A DNA stretch of 64,000 nucleotides from Desulfomonile tiedjei. Its GTDB lineage: Bacteria; Desulfobacterota; Desulfomonilia; Desulfomonilales; Desulfomonilaceae. Numbering within the stretch: position 1 is the first letter of the stretch; each line of letters starts with the position of its first letter. Under the pieces are notes generated by a model. It did not search any database and was not told where the DNA came from. It was given only the letters and a program-made list of their open reading frames with translations. The translations under genes were made by a program, and so were the position numbers. This document shows positions 17,377 through 25,411 of the stretch, piece by piece. The stretch lies in assembly GCA_016218715.1 (NCBI GenBank), contig JACRDG010000011.1, forward strand, positions 16,752 through 80,751. The letters are read 5' to 3'.

Positions 17377-17555
17377 ACTTCTTGACGAACAGTCCGCACG
17401 GTGCGGGACTGCCTTACCATTATCGCCGCCGAGTCCTCGGGCGAGGGACTATCAGCAAGTTAATCATTGACGGAATGGCGGGAGGGGATTTACCCTCAAG
17501 ATCGAAAGCCGGATGTTTCACCGATGTAACGGCGGTTCTGTTCCGGAGGTTCTTA

Positions 17556-18335
17556 ATGGGGCGTAATTGCATCGCCGTCACTGCCAGGTGCTCGCTTCCC
17601 GTTCTTCTTGTCCTGTCGATGCTCTCCTGGGGAGGGATTGCAATGGCCAGAAACACTCTTGATGTGCAACTAGGGCACGCAGCAACGGCCGGGGATCTGG
17701 AGAAGGTAAAGGCCCTCCTGGACAGGGGAGCAGATCCGAACGTAAGGGACGACAGGGGCATGACGATCCTTATGGCGGCTATTCTCGAAGGTCACGGAGA
17801 AGTGGTGAAGCTGCTCGCGGAAAAAGGAGCGGACGTGAACGCCCAGGACGGAATAGGCGGAACGGTTCTCCATGCTGCTTGTGCGAAAGGTTATGGGCAG
17901 ATCGTGAAGCTGTTTCTTGACAAGGGGGTCGATGTCAACACAGCGACCGAGAACGGGATCACCGTCCTGATAGTTGCTGCCCGGCAGGGCAACGCAGAAA
18001 TGGTGAAGCTGCTCTTGGAAAGAGGGGCCGATTCGAGCGCACGAGCCACGAATGGGGCAACGGCTCTTATGGCGGCTGCTCTGGAAGGTCGTGTGCAAGC
18101 GATCGAGGTGCTTCTGGAAAAAGGGGCTGTCATCGATTCTACGGACGACAACGGTGCTACAGCTCTCATGTGGGCTGCAGCTCAGGGTCATGGGGAAGTC
18201 GTCAAACTGCTTCTGACCAATGGCGCTGACATCAATGCGAGGAACAAGAACGGCAAGCCCGCTCTGGCATATGCACAGAAAGCTGAACGAAAAGAAGTCG
18301 TAGAACTCCTCAAAGCCCACGGAGCGAAGGAATGA
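17556..18335 (+). CDS. Exported ankyrin-repeat protein
   Basis: About 259 residues from the ATG at 17556, which has a GGAGG ribosome site 6 bases upstream; the frame before it is low-quality sequence. A signal peptide (MGRNCIAVTARC, then LPVLLVLSMLSW, ending near IAMA) is followed by about six ankyrin repeats of 33 residues, each with the pattern G-x-TxLMxAA...GHGEVVKLLLExGADVNA. Bacterial exported ankyrin proteins are protein-binding modules, often paired with peroxidases or toxins, and no such partner is adjacent here. The role is unknown. Confidence 0.85.
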   Translation: MGRNCIAVTARCSLPVLLVLSMLSWGGIAMARNTLDVQLGHAATAGDLEKVKALLDRGADPNVRDDRGMTILMAAILEGHGEVVKLLAEKGADVNAQDGIGGTVLHAACAKGYGQIVKLFLDKGVDVNTATENGITVLIVAARQGNAEMVKLLLERGADSSARATNGATALMAAALEGRVQAIEVLLEKGAVIDSTDDNGATALMWAAAQGHGEVVKLLLTNGADINARNKNGKPALAYAQKAERKEVVELLKAHGAKE

Positions 18336-18374
18336 GGTGGGACATTCGTCCCGCCTTGCTCAATCCTTTTCACA

Positions 18375-19475
18375 TCAAGTCACCGATTTCCTCATGACGG
18401 CGAGCGGAACAAGGCTCTTCCCTCGCACGGAAGCCAGTTGCATGAAAAACTGCCTGGTTGTGGCCGGAGGTTCCCGGCGTTCCGGTTCGGCCTTTAGCTG
18501 CAGAGAAACGGCCTGGTTCGGACAGGTGGTGACGCACAGGCCGCAGCCGATGCACCGGTCGCGGTCCACCTCGGCCACGTCGTTCGCGCCCGGTTTGATG
18601 GCTTCCATCTGGCAGCGGTCCACGCAGGTTTCGCACGCCGCGCACGCATCGGGATCGACTACCGCATAGTAGTTGCTGAACACCCTCTCAGCGGGCTTGG
18701 GATCCATTTTGATGGACGTAAGGATCTCGCAGCAGTCGCCACAACAATTACACAGCGCACCCGAGTCCTCACCGATAACCGGCTGCGGCACGAGCCCTGC
18801 TTCCTCGCATCGATCGAGGATGCCGAACGCGTCCTCGTGGGTGATAAAGCGGGCCATGCCTTTGTCAACATAGTACTGAGCGTTGCTGCCGAATTGGAAG
18901 CAAACCTCCACCGGCTTTTGGCACGCCTTGTCCAGGAGCCCCTGCCGCACTCTGCATATGCAGCGTGCCACTGAGATCTTGTCTTTGCTGCCGATAATTG
19001 CCTTGACGTCGTCGTACGGCGCGACCGGCCACTTATAATTGATGGACTTGTTCACCGGCACAGGGCGCAGGGGCGGATGCGGAGCAATTGCCTGTTTGCC
19101 CAAGGCTTCCTCGAAGTATCGGTCACAAAGTTCTGCGAGTTCTGTGTCCATGTCCTTGACCTGGAAATCGTATGAGCCCGGGACAAAAGGTACGGCTCCG
19201 TACTTGAGCGTGTCGCCTTTCTTGATCCGGTAAATCAGCCCCTTGTCTGTCATGCGCTCGAGCAACGCGGCTACCTCGTCCGGCTCACGACCGAGCCGTT
19301 CAGCCACCGTGTCCGGCGTTTCCAGCATTACGCTGAGCCCAAGGTACATCTCGGCTTCTTCCGGGGAAAAGAGTCGTTCCAGGATCTCCATCTCGACCCC
19401 GGATTCGGTTGAAGGGAATCCGCCTGCATATTGGTCCAACTGTTCGCGCAGATCCAAGTAGACTTTGTCGGTCAT
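18375..19475 (-). CDS. 4Fe-4S protein with winged-helix-like N-terminus
   Basis: The 366-residue cytoplasmic iron-sulfur protein has three parts. Residues 40-105 resemble a small helix-turn-helix (TVAERLGREPDEVAALLERM). The middle has extra cysteines, including CICRVRQ and the dense CNCCGDCC. The C-terminal part (about 275-345) is a two-cluster ferredoxin domain with CAACETCVDRCQ and CIGCGLCVTTCP. It resembles uncharacterised proteins of anaerobic Desulfobacterota that probably pass electrons or sense redox state. The CNCCGDCC motif could bind another cluster. A cysteine-rich TIGR04076-like gene follows upstream on the same strand, separated by a repeat element. Confidence 0.75.
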   Translation of the reverse strand: MTDKVYLDLREQLDQYAGGFPSTESGVEMEILERLFSPEEAEMYLGLSVMLETPDTVAERLGREPDEVAALLERMTDKGLIYRIKKGDTLKYGAVPFVPGSYDFQVKDMDTELAELCDRYFEEALGKQAIAPHPPLRPVPVNKSINYKWPVAPYDDVKAIIGSKDKISVARCICRVRQGLLDKACQKPVEVCFQFGSNAQYYVDKGMARFITHEDAFGILDRCEEAGLVPQPVIGEDSGALCNCCGDCCEILTSIKMDPKPAERVFSNYYAVVDPDACAACETCVDRCQMEAIKPGANDVAEVDRDRCIGCGLCVTTCPNQAVSLQLKAEPERREPPATTRQFFMQLASVRGKSLVPLAVMRKSVT

Positions 19476-19496
19476 GTGGTCCTCCTGAGTATGCTA

Positions 19497-19796
19497 TTTC
19501 CTGAATACGGTGTCGTATGGGTGGCACCCGACCGCTGTTGGTTGCGTCCCGGAGGGACGCTCCGTGAATAGCCACGGGTTTCAACCCGTGGAACGAAGGC
19601 CGCGGTCAAGACGGCTTGGACCCTGAAGGGGTCCACCAATTCCGTAATCCGGGGCTCGCGCTTGGTCGATCCCTTCAGGGTCGGTTTCGAACAATGGTTG
19701 CACGCCTCATCCCACGGGTTGAAACCCGTGGCTACTGTTGGTCAGCCCCTCCGGGGCTGCACGGTTGTTCCGAACTCGTGACTGTATTTGTGAAAA
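19497..19796. repeat. MITE-like element with nested REP hairpins
   Basis: The ends TTTCCTGAATACGGTGTC (19497) and GTGACTGTATTTGTGAAAA (19778) are imperfect inverted repeats. Inside, GCGTCCCGGAGGGACGC (19544-19560) and GCCCC/GGGGC (19745-19757) form hairpins. A larger pair lies at 19569-19591 and 19712-19734: two perfect 23-base reverse complements, each itself a hairpin with arms CCACGGGTT and AACCCGTGG. A third inverted pair GACCCTGAAGGG/CCCTTCAGGGTC (about 19619 and 19671) nests within. No coding capacity is present. The design is like a REP doublet (REPIN). Confidence 0.6.
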
Positions 19797-19875
19797 CGAG
19801 TACTAAGCGATGCCCGGTTCGGTCAACTCTGCTCCCAATACCGCTGAGTTGACCGTTCCATCGCGCCTTCCGTAT

Positions 19876-19944
19876 GTGGGGCGGGCTTTCCAACCCGCCG
19901 TGTGTTGTGAGCAAGTATGCCGCAGGCTGGAAAGCCTGCGCCAC
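19876..19944. repeat. Inverted pair of REP-like hairpins
   Basis: The hairpin GTGGGGCGGGC...CCCGCC at 19876-19899 and the hairpin GCAGGCTGGAAAGCCTGC at 19922-19939, extended by GCCAC, are divergent reverse complements of each other. The loop TTTCCA appears inverted as TGGAAA. They sit between the larger element and the TIGR04076-like gene. Confidence 0.55.
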
Positions 19945-19975
19945 AAGACGCTTCCTTGAGTCACCGGCATTGGTC

Positions 19976-20398
19976 CTATTCCTTCCGGTCCTCAATCCTG
20001 ACCTCCATGACGACTCGGCCCCAGCCGCCGCATTCCAGGCCGACGTCGAAGCAGCCCGTTCTCTTGAATCGCATTTCATTGGGGTCAACTCCGGCATACA
20101 TCAGTTCGTTCGCGGTGAAGACCGCGTGCTTGAGAGCGCTCACCGCGTAAATGCACATCCTTTTCGGGCAGAGGCTTGAGATCAGGTTCCCCGCACCGTC
20201 CAGGCAGAAGCTGTCACCCACTTTGTGCTGGCTGTTGCAGCCGTGGGATTCCACGACCTCCGCAACGATGGTCTTGCTCATGAGCTCGGGAGCTTTCATA
20301 ACGACGTGCGCGTTCCTGGGATCGCTCTTGAAACGCTCCATTTCTTCATCCGAATAGCCCAAATGCTTCTGAACGAAATTCCACACTTCGTTGTTCAC
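19976..20398 (-). CDS. TIGR04076-type cysteine-containing protein
   Basis: The 140-residue cytoplasmic protein begins with a short helical segment (EVWNFVQKHLGYSDEEMERF). The remainder fits the TIGR04076 pattern: VAEVVESHGCNSQHKVGDSF, then a conserved hydrophobic block with LCPKRMCIYAVSAL, and the closing CFDVGLECGGWGRVVMEV. The family is uncharacterised and common in anaerobes. Conserved cysteines suggest a metal or thiol role. It may be functionally linked to the Fe-S protein at 18375-19475, downstream on the same strand, but 500 bases of repeats separate them. Confidence 0.7.
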   Translation of the reverse strand: MNNEVWNFVQKHLGYSDEEMERFKSDPRNAHVVMKAPELMSKTIVAEVVESHGCNSQHKVGDSFCLDGAGNLISSLCPKRMCIYAVSALKHAVFTANELMYAGVDPNEMRFKRTGCFDVGLECGGWGRVVMEVRIEDRKE

Positions 20399-20735
20399 TT
20401 TGTTTGTCCTCCGTGTCTTCGATGATCTTCACGCCCACTATAAGCCCGGCGAGCACGCGGTTCCGCTCAGAGACGGATTATTGTTGTGGCTAAACGGATT
20501 GTATTGCCGAGCAGGGCTTCGTGCGTCGATGGGGCCTTTGCAGAAGCCCTGTCCGAAAAGAGGCCAGGAGGTCTTCTTCGTTGAGAGGAGGCCCCACTTA
20601 TGTTAGTCTGGTCGATGAGACAGCAGGGTCCATGAACATGGCCCACGCGAGGTGCACCGAGGTTCCGGATTTTGCTGGTGTTGACGGGATAGGGGAAGAT
20701 GTCAACCGCGGATCTCGGCCTGCCTGGAGGGAATC

Positions 20736-21758
20736 ATGAGGGAGCTTGCTTCAACGATGCTCGTCACACCCGCGAATGCGGAAGACTTCCTCACGCAGTT
20801 TGGTGCGCTATTCGGCCCGATGGAGAGAGACGTTCACGAGGTCTCTCTCGCCGCTGAAGGTCCCCTATTGAGCGGCAGGCTGGAGGTGCATCCCATTCGA
20901 CCGGGAATGCGGCTCTTTTCCATGAAGATGGACGTACGACAGGATGTGGAGCTGGACATCGAGCCGGGGAATCCGGGCGTCCTCTTTTCTCTCGTTCTCG
21001 ACGGCAGTTCCGGGTACGCGGTGCACCGTCCAGCCGGACGTCACGACGACCCATGGGACTTCCTCCCCGGCCGAAATATCGTCGGAACCTTCCAACCGGA
21101 GAAATCGCGGTGGAGGGTGTCCGGCGGGGATTCTCACCGTCTGGTGGAACTGCACATTGCTTCGGGTAGGGCTTTACAGTTATTCGCGGAATACCTGAAG
21201 TCAGCCGCGGGGCCTCTCCATCCGATTCTGGGTCAGACGAACGGCTTCCCCAGACATATCCAGCAGGCCCTCACTCCTGAATTGACGATCGTTGCCCACC
21301 AGGTCCTCAACTGCCCGCTGCAGGGCCCCGCGCGAGGGCTCTTCATGGAAAGCAAAGCCCTGGAGATCCTGGCTCTCCAGTTGGAAAGCGTATCATCCTC
21401 GAGTCTCCGTGAAACGGCCGTACGCAACAAAGAGGAGCGCAACCGGCTGGAGGAAGCTCGGCGAATCCTCGACCGCGAGTTTGCGGATCCGCCTTCGCTG
21501 CTGACGCTGGCCCGGCGCGTCGGTTTGAACGATTTCAAGCTGAAGAGCGGGTTTCGGGATCTCTACCGGACCACTGTTTTTGGGTACGTCCGGATGCTCA
21601 AGATGGAGACTGCCCGGGCTATGCTCCAAGCCGGCGACCTGAATGTGAGCGAGGTTGCCGCCGCCACAGGCTACACTTGTTTCGGCCACTTCGCGGCTGC
21701 GTTCCGGAAACGCTTCGGGGTTGCCCCTCGGGAATTCAAGAAGGTGCGGCGGTCCTGA
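20736..21758 (+). CDS. AraC-family transcriptional regulator (PchR-like)
   Basis: The 340-residue regulator has a 220-residue N-terminal sensing region with a PchR-like layout (FSLVLDGSSGYAVH, then FLPGRNIVGTFQPEKSRWR). The C-terminal AraC domain (about 245-335) has two helix-turn-helix units, FADPPSLLTLARRVGLNDFKL and LNVSEVAAATGYTCFGHFAAAF, followed by KRFGVAPREFKK. PchR-type members respond to siderophores or small hydrophobic ligands. The ribosome site GGAGGGAATC precedes the ATG. A possible target is the operator-like site at 22023-22039, upstream of the azoreductase gene (inference). Confidence 0.85.
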   Translation: MRELASTMLVTPANAEDFLTQFGALFGPMERDVHEVSLAAEGPLLSGRLEVHPIRPGMRLFSMKMDVRQDVELDIEPGNPGVLFSLVLDGSSGYAVHRPAGRHDDPWDFLPGRNIVGTFQPEKSRWRVSGGDSHRLVELHIASGRALQLFAEYLKSAAGPLHPILGQTNGFPRHIQQALTPELTIVAHQVLNCPLQGPARGLFMESKALEILALQLESVSSSSLRETAVRNKEERNRLEEARRILDREFADPPSLLTLARRVGLNDFKLKSGFRDLYRTTVFGYVRMLKMETARAMLQAGDLNVSEVAAATGYTCFGHFAAAFRKRFGVAPREFKKVRRS

Positions 21759-22007
21759 GGCAGCCTGAAGGGTTTCCCAACCATAATACCTCCCGTTTCT
21801 TGCGGCATACGCTCGTCACGCAATGAACCCGAGATTCACGGACAGGCGGAGGAGTTTGGCGCACCTGGGTCCAGGCTGCTGCCAATGGACTGCTTCAATT
21901 ATCATGCGAACAGTTCTGGAGAGCCTGGATGCGTTGCCACTGCAAAGGATTTGTGGGGAAATTCAAGCACTGTTTGATCCAGCTCGGGTAATTTTCTCCG
22001 TACGCCC

Positions 22008-22039
22008 TTGACTGGTCACGATGATGACTTATAGTCATC
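22008..22039 (+). promoter_or_regulatory. Candidate promoter with overlapping operator
   Basis: TTGACT (22008) and TATAGT (22030) are separated by 16 bases. A perfect inverted repeat GATGACT-TAT-AGTCATC (22023-22039) covers the minus-10 box, as a repressor site would. The likely target is the azoreductase gene 175 bases downstream. The remaining intergenic sequence (21759-22214) holds no gene I can support. Confidence 0.5.
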
Positions 22040-22214
22040 TTAGACTTTGGGTCGAAATGCGAAACTAGGTTGATCGGTTCCATGGGCTACATCCAATCAA
22101 GGCATTTTCAATCTTTGGGAGAGAACCGCACCCAAACCGGCCTTCTATCTTTCGGATGGGGAGTCGGATAATCATCGTCGAAGAACAAGGACACCGCCGC
22201 CTGAGGAGGTCAGC

Positions 22215-22844
22215 ATGAGCAAAGTCCTGTATATCAAGGTATCCCCTCGCGGAAAGCGATCCTATTCCAATGCGGTCGCGGACGCTTTCATCGGCGCATA
22301 CAAAAAGCAACATCCGGACGATGAGGTCGTCACCCTGGACCTCTTCAACATGGAGCTTCCCGCGTTCGACGGAGATACCATCGACGCCAAGTACGCGGTC
22401 ATGCACAGTGAGAAGCAGACCCCGGAACAGCGAGAGGCGTGGCGGACAGTCGAGGACTTTATAGAAGAATTCAAATCAGCGGATAAGTACGTCCTGTCCA
22501 CTCCCATGTGGAACTTCGGGATACCGTACAGGCTGAAGCATTACCTCGATATCCTGATACAGCCCGGGTACACCTTTACCTTTTCGCCGGAAGAAGGGTA
22601 CAAGGGTCTCGTTACCGGGAAACCGATAGCGGTGTTCTATGCCAGGGGTGGGGAATATTCGCCCGGCACGAACTACCAGGCGTATGATTTGCAGACGAAG
22701 TATGTGGACTTAATATTGCGGTTCATTGGGTTCACCGACATCCGTCCATCGATCGTGGATCCGACCCTTATGAATCCGTCGTTGGCAGGTCAGCGAAGAG
22801 ATGAATTGATCGGGCGAGTCCCCGAACTTGCCGCTGCGTTTTGA
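22215..22844 (+). CDS. azoR: FMN-dependent NADH-azoreductase-like flavoprotein
   Basis: The 209-residue flavodoxin-like fold is of the AzoR/NQO group. It reduces azo dyes and quinones with NAD(P)H, most likely as a detoxifying quinone reductase. Signs are KVSPRGKRSYSNAVADAF (phosphate-binding loop of FMN), STPMWNFGIPYRLKHYLD near residue 95, and FYARGGEYSPG near residue 140. The length fits the family. A GAGGAGG ribosome site lies just before the ATG. A promoter with an overlapping palindrome lies 180 bases upstream. Confidence 0.88.
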   Translation: MSKVLYIKVSPRGKRSYSNAVADAFIGAYKKQHPDDEVVTLDLFNMELPAFDGDTIDAKYAVMHSEKQTPEQREAWRTVEDFIEEFKSADKYVLSTPMWNFGIPYRLKHYLDILIQPGYTFTFSPEEGYKGLVTGKPIAVFYARGGEYSPGTNYQAYDLQTKYVDLILRFIGFTDIRPSIVDPTLMNPSLAGQRRDELIGRVPELAAAF

Positions 22845-22869
22845 TGCATCCAGAGTCGTTTTCGAAGAA

Positions 22870-22917
22870 TTAATTTGGGGAGAAACCTTTTTCAAAACGG
22901 TTCTCCCCGGATTACTT
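22870..22917. terminator. Bidirectional terminator-like hairpin, repeat copy 1
   Basis: GGGGAGAAACC pairs with GGTTCTCCCC (one bulged A), preceded by AATTT and followed by GATTACTT. It sits between the convergent azoreductase and crotonase genes. A near-identical block is found at 52826-52874, so it is also a repeat. Confidence 0.6.
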
Positions 22918-22936
22918 CTTGAAAAGCGACTTGGGA

Positions 22937-23713
22937 TTATTTGCCCTTCCAGGTCGGTTTCTTCTTTTCGAGGAAGGCTTTGATCCCTGCCTGAGCGTCT
23001 TCGGACAGGAGGTTCCGGGTGATCACCTCGTTGGCGTACTCGTATGCCCGAGGTTCTTCCAGCTCGATCTGGTTGTAGAAAGCCTGCTTGCCGATTTTCA
23101 GCACGAGCGGACTCGCCTCGGCTATGGAGAGCGCCAGGTCCACGGTGGCCTTCTCCAGTTCGGCCTCGGGGACGATCTTGTTGATGAGGCCGGCTTCTTT
23201 AGCCTCGGTGGCTGAGATGAGTCGTCCCGTCACCAGCATTTCCATCGCAAGCTTCCGGCTTACCGCACGCGAGAGCGCAACCATCGGGGTGGTGCAGAAG
23301 AGACCTATTTTCACACCGGGCGTTGCGAAACGAGCGGTTTCGTCTGCCACGGCTAAATCGCAGGTGGCTACGAGCTGACATCCAGCCGCGGTGGCCACGC
23401 CGTGAACCTGCGCAATCACGATTTGCGGGACCTGATGGACCAGCTTCATCATTGTGCTGCACTGCTCGAAGATGAACCGGTACCCCCCGACATCGCCGTC
23501 CACCATCTCCCGCAGAAAATGACCCGCGCAGAAATGCTTTCCGTTCGCCTTGAGAATAATCACCTTCAGGGCCTCATCCGCGCCCAAGGTTCCCAATGCG
23601 GATATGATCTCTCCGATCATGCTCTTGGACAAGGCATTGACCGTTGAAGGAGAGTTCAGGGTTATCGTTCCGATTGCTCCTTGCGTTTCCACGAGGATGT
23701 CCTTGAATTCCAT
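22937..23713 (-). CDS. Enoyl-CoA hydratase/isomerase-family protein (ECHDC3-like)
   Basis: The 258-residue crotonase-fold protein carries the first oxyanion-hole region KANGKHFCAGHFLREM and the second QVHGVATAAGCQLVATCD. Classical hydratases have two catalytic glutamates. Here the first expected position reads AAGCQ and the second lies in FATPGVKIGLF, where PE is PG, so both acids appear to be missing. This resembles the ECHDC3-like subgroup, whose activity is not established. It stands as a single gene convergent with the azoreductase. Confidence 0.8.
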   Translation of the reverse strand: MEFKDILVETQGAIGTITLNSPSTVNALSKSMIGEIISALGTLGADEALKVIILKANGKHFCAGHFLREMVDGDVGGYRFIFEQCSTMMKLVHQVPQIVIAQVHGVATAAGCQLVATCDLAVADETARFATPGVKIGLFCTTPMVALSRAVSRKLAMEMLVTGRLISATEAKEAGLINKIVPEAELEKATVDLALSIAEASPLVLKIGKQAFYNQIELEEPRAYEYANEVITRNLLSEDAQAGIKAFLEKKKPTWKGK

Positions 23714-23837
23714 AATCGCTCCTCTTTCCTGAAAATCTCGGTCGGCACTTCCTACGACAGTAACTGGAGGAGGACTGCTTCGGGTGAAGAAGTTCCTCCT
23801 CGGGCTTCCTTTCGTCTTCGTAATGCAAGTTCGGGTA

Positions 23838-24746
23838 TCAGTCGTGCAACAGATTGTCGAGTGCGGCGTGGATATCCGGGAAATTGAATGAGAAGCCGTT
23901 TTCGGTCAACACACGGGGAACGACTCTCTGTCCGGCCAGGATCACTTCCGCGAACTCGCCGAGGATGAGCCTCAGCATGAATCCCGGCGCGGGCATGAAC
24001 GAAGGGCGGTGCAGCACCTTCCCGATGGCATGTGCGAGATCTCGATTCCGGACCGAACCCGGCGCCGCGAGATTGACCGGTCCCTCCATCTCCGGGTGAT
24101 CCAAAAGGAAAAAGACCGCTCGGCAAAGATCCTGGATGTGTATCCACGAGAACCACTGCGTGCCGCTTCCAAGCGGCCCACCCACAAAAAAACGGAACGG
24201 ACGGACCATTTGAGCCAGTGCGCCTCCGTCGCGGCCCAGGACCACGCCGAAACGGGTGATGACCACGCGCACGCCTTTTTCTCTGGCCTGAAGCGCCTCG
24301 GCTTCCCAGGCCTTGGCAAGGGCGGCCAGGAAGTCGTCTCCCGGGGGTGAGTCCTCATTCAGTTCTTCGTCTCCGGTGCAGCCGTAGTAGCCCACAGCGG
24401 AGGTGCTCAGGAGCGTGACCTGGGAACCGGATTGGGCAGGTATCGCGTCCACGAGGTTTTTCGTGGTCAGCACGCGGCTCTCGACAATTAGCTGCTTGTA
24501 CGCGGGGTTCCATGGGCTGAATATGGAAGTGCCTGCCAGGTTTATCAAGACATCGTGCCCGGCCACCGCCTTTTGCCAGTCACCGGGTTTAGTCGATTCA
24601 CCCAGCACGGGTGAGACTCCCGCGGGAAGACGGCCGGCCTTCGTTGCACTCCTGACCAAGCTGGTCACGCTGTGACCCGCTTCGGTCAACACACGGATCA
24701 GGTTGGTCCCGACGAAACCGTTCGCACCGGTAATGAATACTCTCAT
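23838..24746 (-). CDS. TIGR01777-family NAD(P)-dependent epimerase (YfcH-like)
   Basis: About 302 residues from the ATG at 24746. It opens with the Rossmann motif MRVFITGANGFVGTNLIRVL, has LINLAGTSIFSPWNPAYKQ near residue 80, SAVGYYG with the catalytic tyrosine region, and RFGVVLGRDGGALAQM. The C-terminus is the DUF1731-like segment ending in FSFNFPDIHAALDNLL. The substrate is unknown for this widespread family. The frame extends 34 codons further upstream, but that part overlaps the FKBP gene and lacks family character. GGAAGGCAGG precedes the chosen start. Confidence 0.85.
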   Translation of the reverse strand: MRVFITGANGFVGTNLIRVLTEAGHSVTSLVRSATKAGRLPAGVSPVLGESTKPGDWQKAVAGHDVLINLAGTSIFSPWNPAYKQLIVESRVLTTKNLVDAIPAQSGSQVTLLSTSAVGYYGCTGDEELNEDSPPGDDFLAALAKAWEAEALQAREKGVRVVITRFGVVLGRDGGALAQMVRPFRFFVGGPLGSGTQWFSWIHIQDLCRAVFFLLDHPEMEGPVNLAAPGSVRNRDLAHAIGKVLHRPSFMPAPGFMLRLILGEFAEVILAGQRVVPRVLTENGFSFNFPDIHAALDNLLHD

Positions 24747-24795
24747 GGCGCTCAACCTGCCTTCCGTCGGAATAACAGGCCGTTCGGCCACAGCG

Positions 24796-25368
24796 CTAGT
24801 TTTCCGACTCTTTTTCTTCGCCGAGGACGATTTCAGGGACTTGCCCACAGCACTGGTGCTCAGCGCCTTGTTGCTCCCATTCGCCGCAAACGTCGGTCGA
24901 CTTGGCCGGCCGCGCTTCCACTATCTCCAATTCGTACTGCAGGGCCGCGCCAGCCAGTGGGTGGTTGCAGTCAATGACGATCGAGTTATCCCGCACCTCT
25001 CGTATGATCACCGTATCGGGCGCGTCGGAGGCTGAGGTGATCAGCGGGAGCTGCATGCCCTGATACGGGGCCATTCCCGGTGGAAAGTGGAAGTCGGACT
25101 TCGGCTTCTCGATGACCAATTCCTGGTGTCGCGGACCGAAGGCTTCTTCCGCAGGGACGGTGAACGAGAGTCTTTCGCCCGTACCATGACCGACAAGGCG
25201 TTTTTCCAGTCCGGGGATGACGTGCCCGTAACCGGTCACAAAATCCATCAGTTCAGGTTCCTGGGCTCCTTTGAGCACCGGGCCGCCCACGACACGGACG
25301 CTGTACCGGATCTTGGTATAGCAGCTTGATGCGGCAATTCTGTAGTCGGATGGTTCCGACACTGTCAT
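24796..25368 (-). CDS. FKBP-type peptidyl-prolyl isomerase (SlyD-like)
   Basis: The 190-residue proline isomerase has the SlyD/FkpB-type core: FVTGYGHVIPGLEKRLVGH, LSFTVPAEEAFGPRHQEL, and an IF-domain, then DCNHPLAGAALQYELEIVE closing the FKBP fold. The C-terminal tail has extra cysteines and histidine (VCGEWEQQGAEHQCCGQ), which may bind metal as SlyD tails do. It is upstream of, and likely cotranscribed with, the epimerase. Confidence 0.88.
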   Translation of the reverse strand: MTVSEPSDYRIAASSCYTKIRYSVRVVGGPVLKGAQEPELMDFVTGYGHVIPGLEKRLVGHGTGERLSFTVPAEEAFGPRHQELVIEKPKSDFHFPPGMAPYQGMQLPLITSASDAPDTVIIREVRDNSIVIDCNHPLAGAALQYELEIVEARPAKSTDVCGEWEQQGAEHQCCGQVPEIVLGEEKESEN

Positions 25369-25411
25369 ATGAGTCTCCTTCTTATCGATCGGCGGTTCAT
25401 CAGTACGATAA

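Noticed and set aside
19497..19944. A possible CRISPR array
   Set aside because: The repeats are inverted hairpins at irregular distances, not direct repeats with regular spacers, and no cas gene is present.
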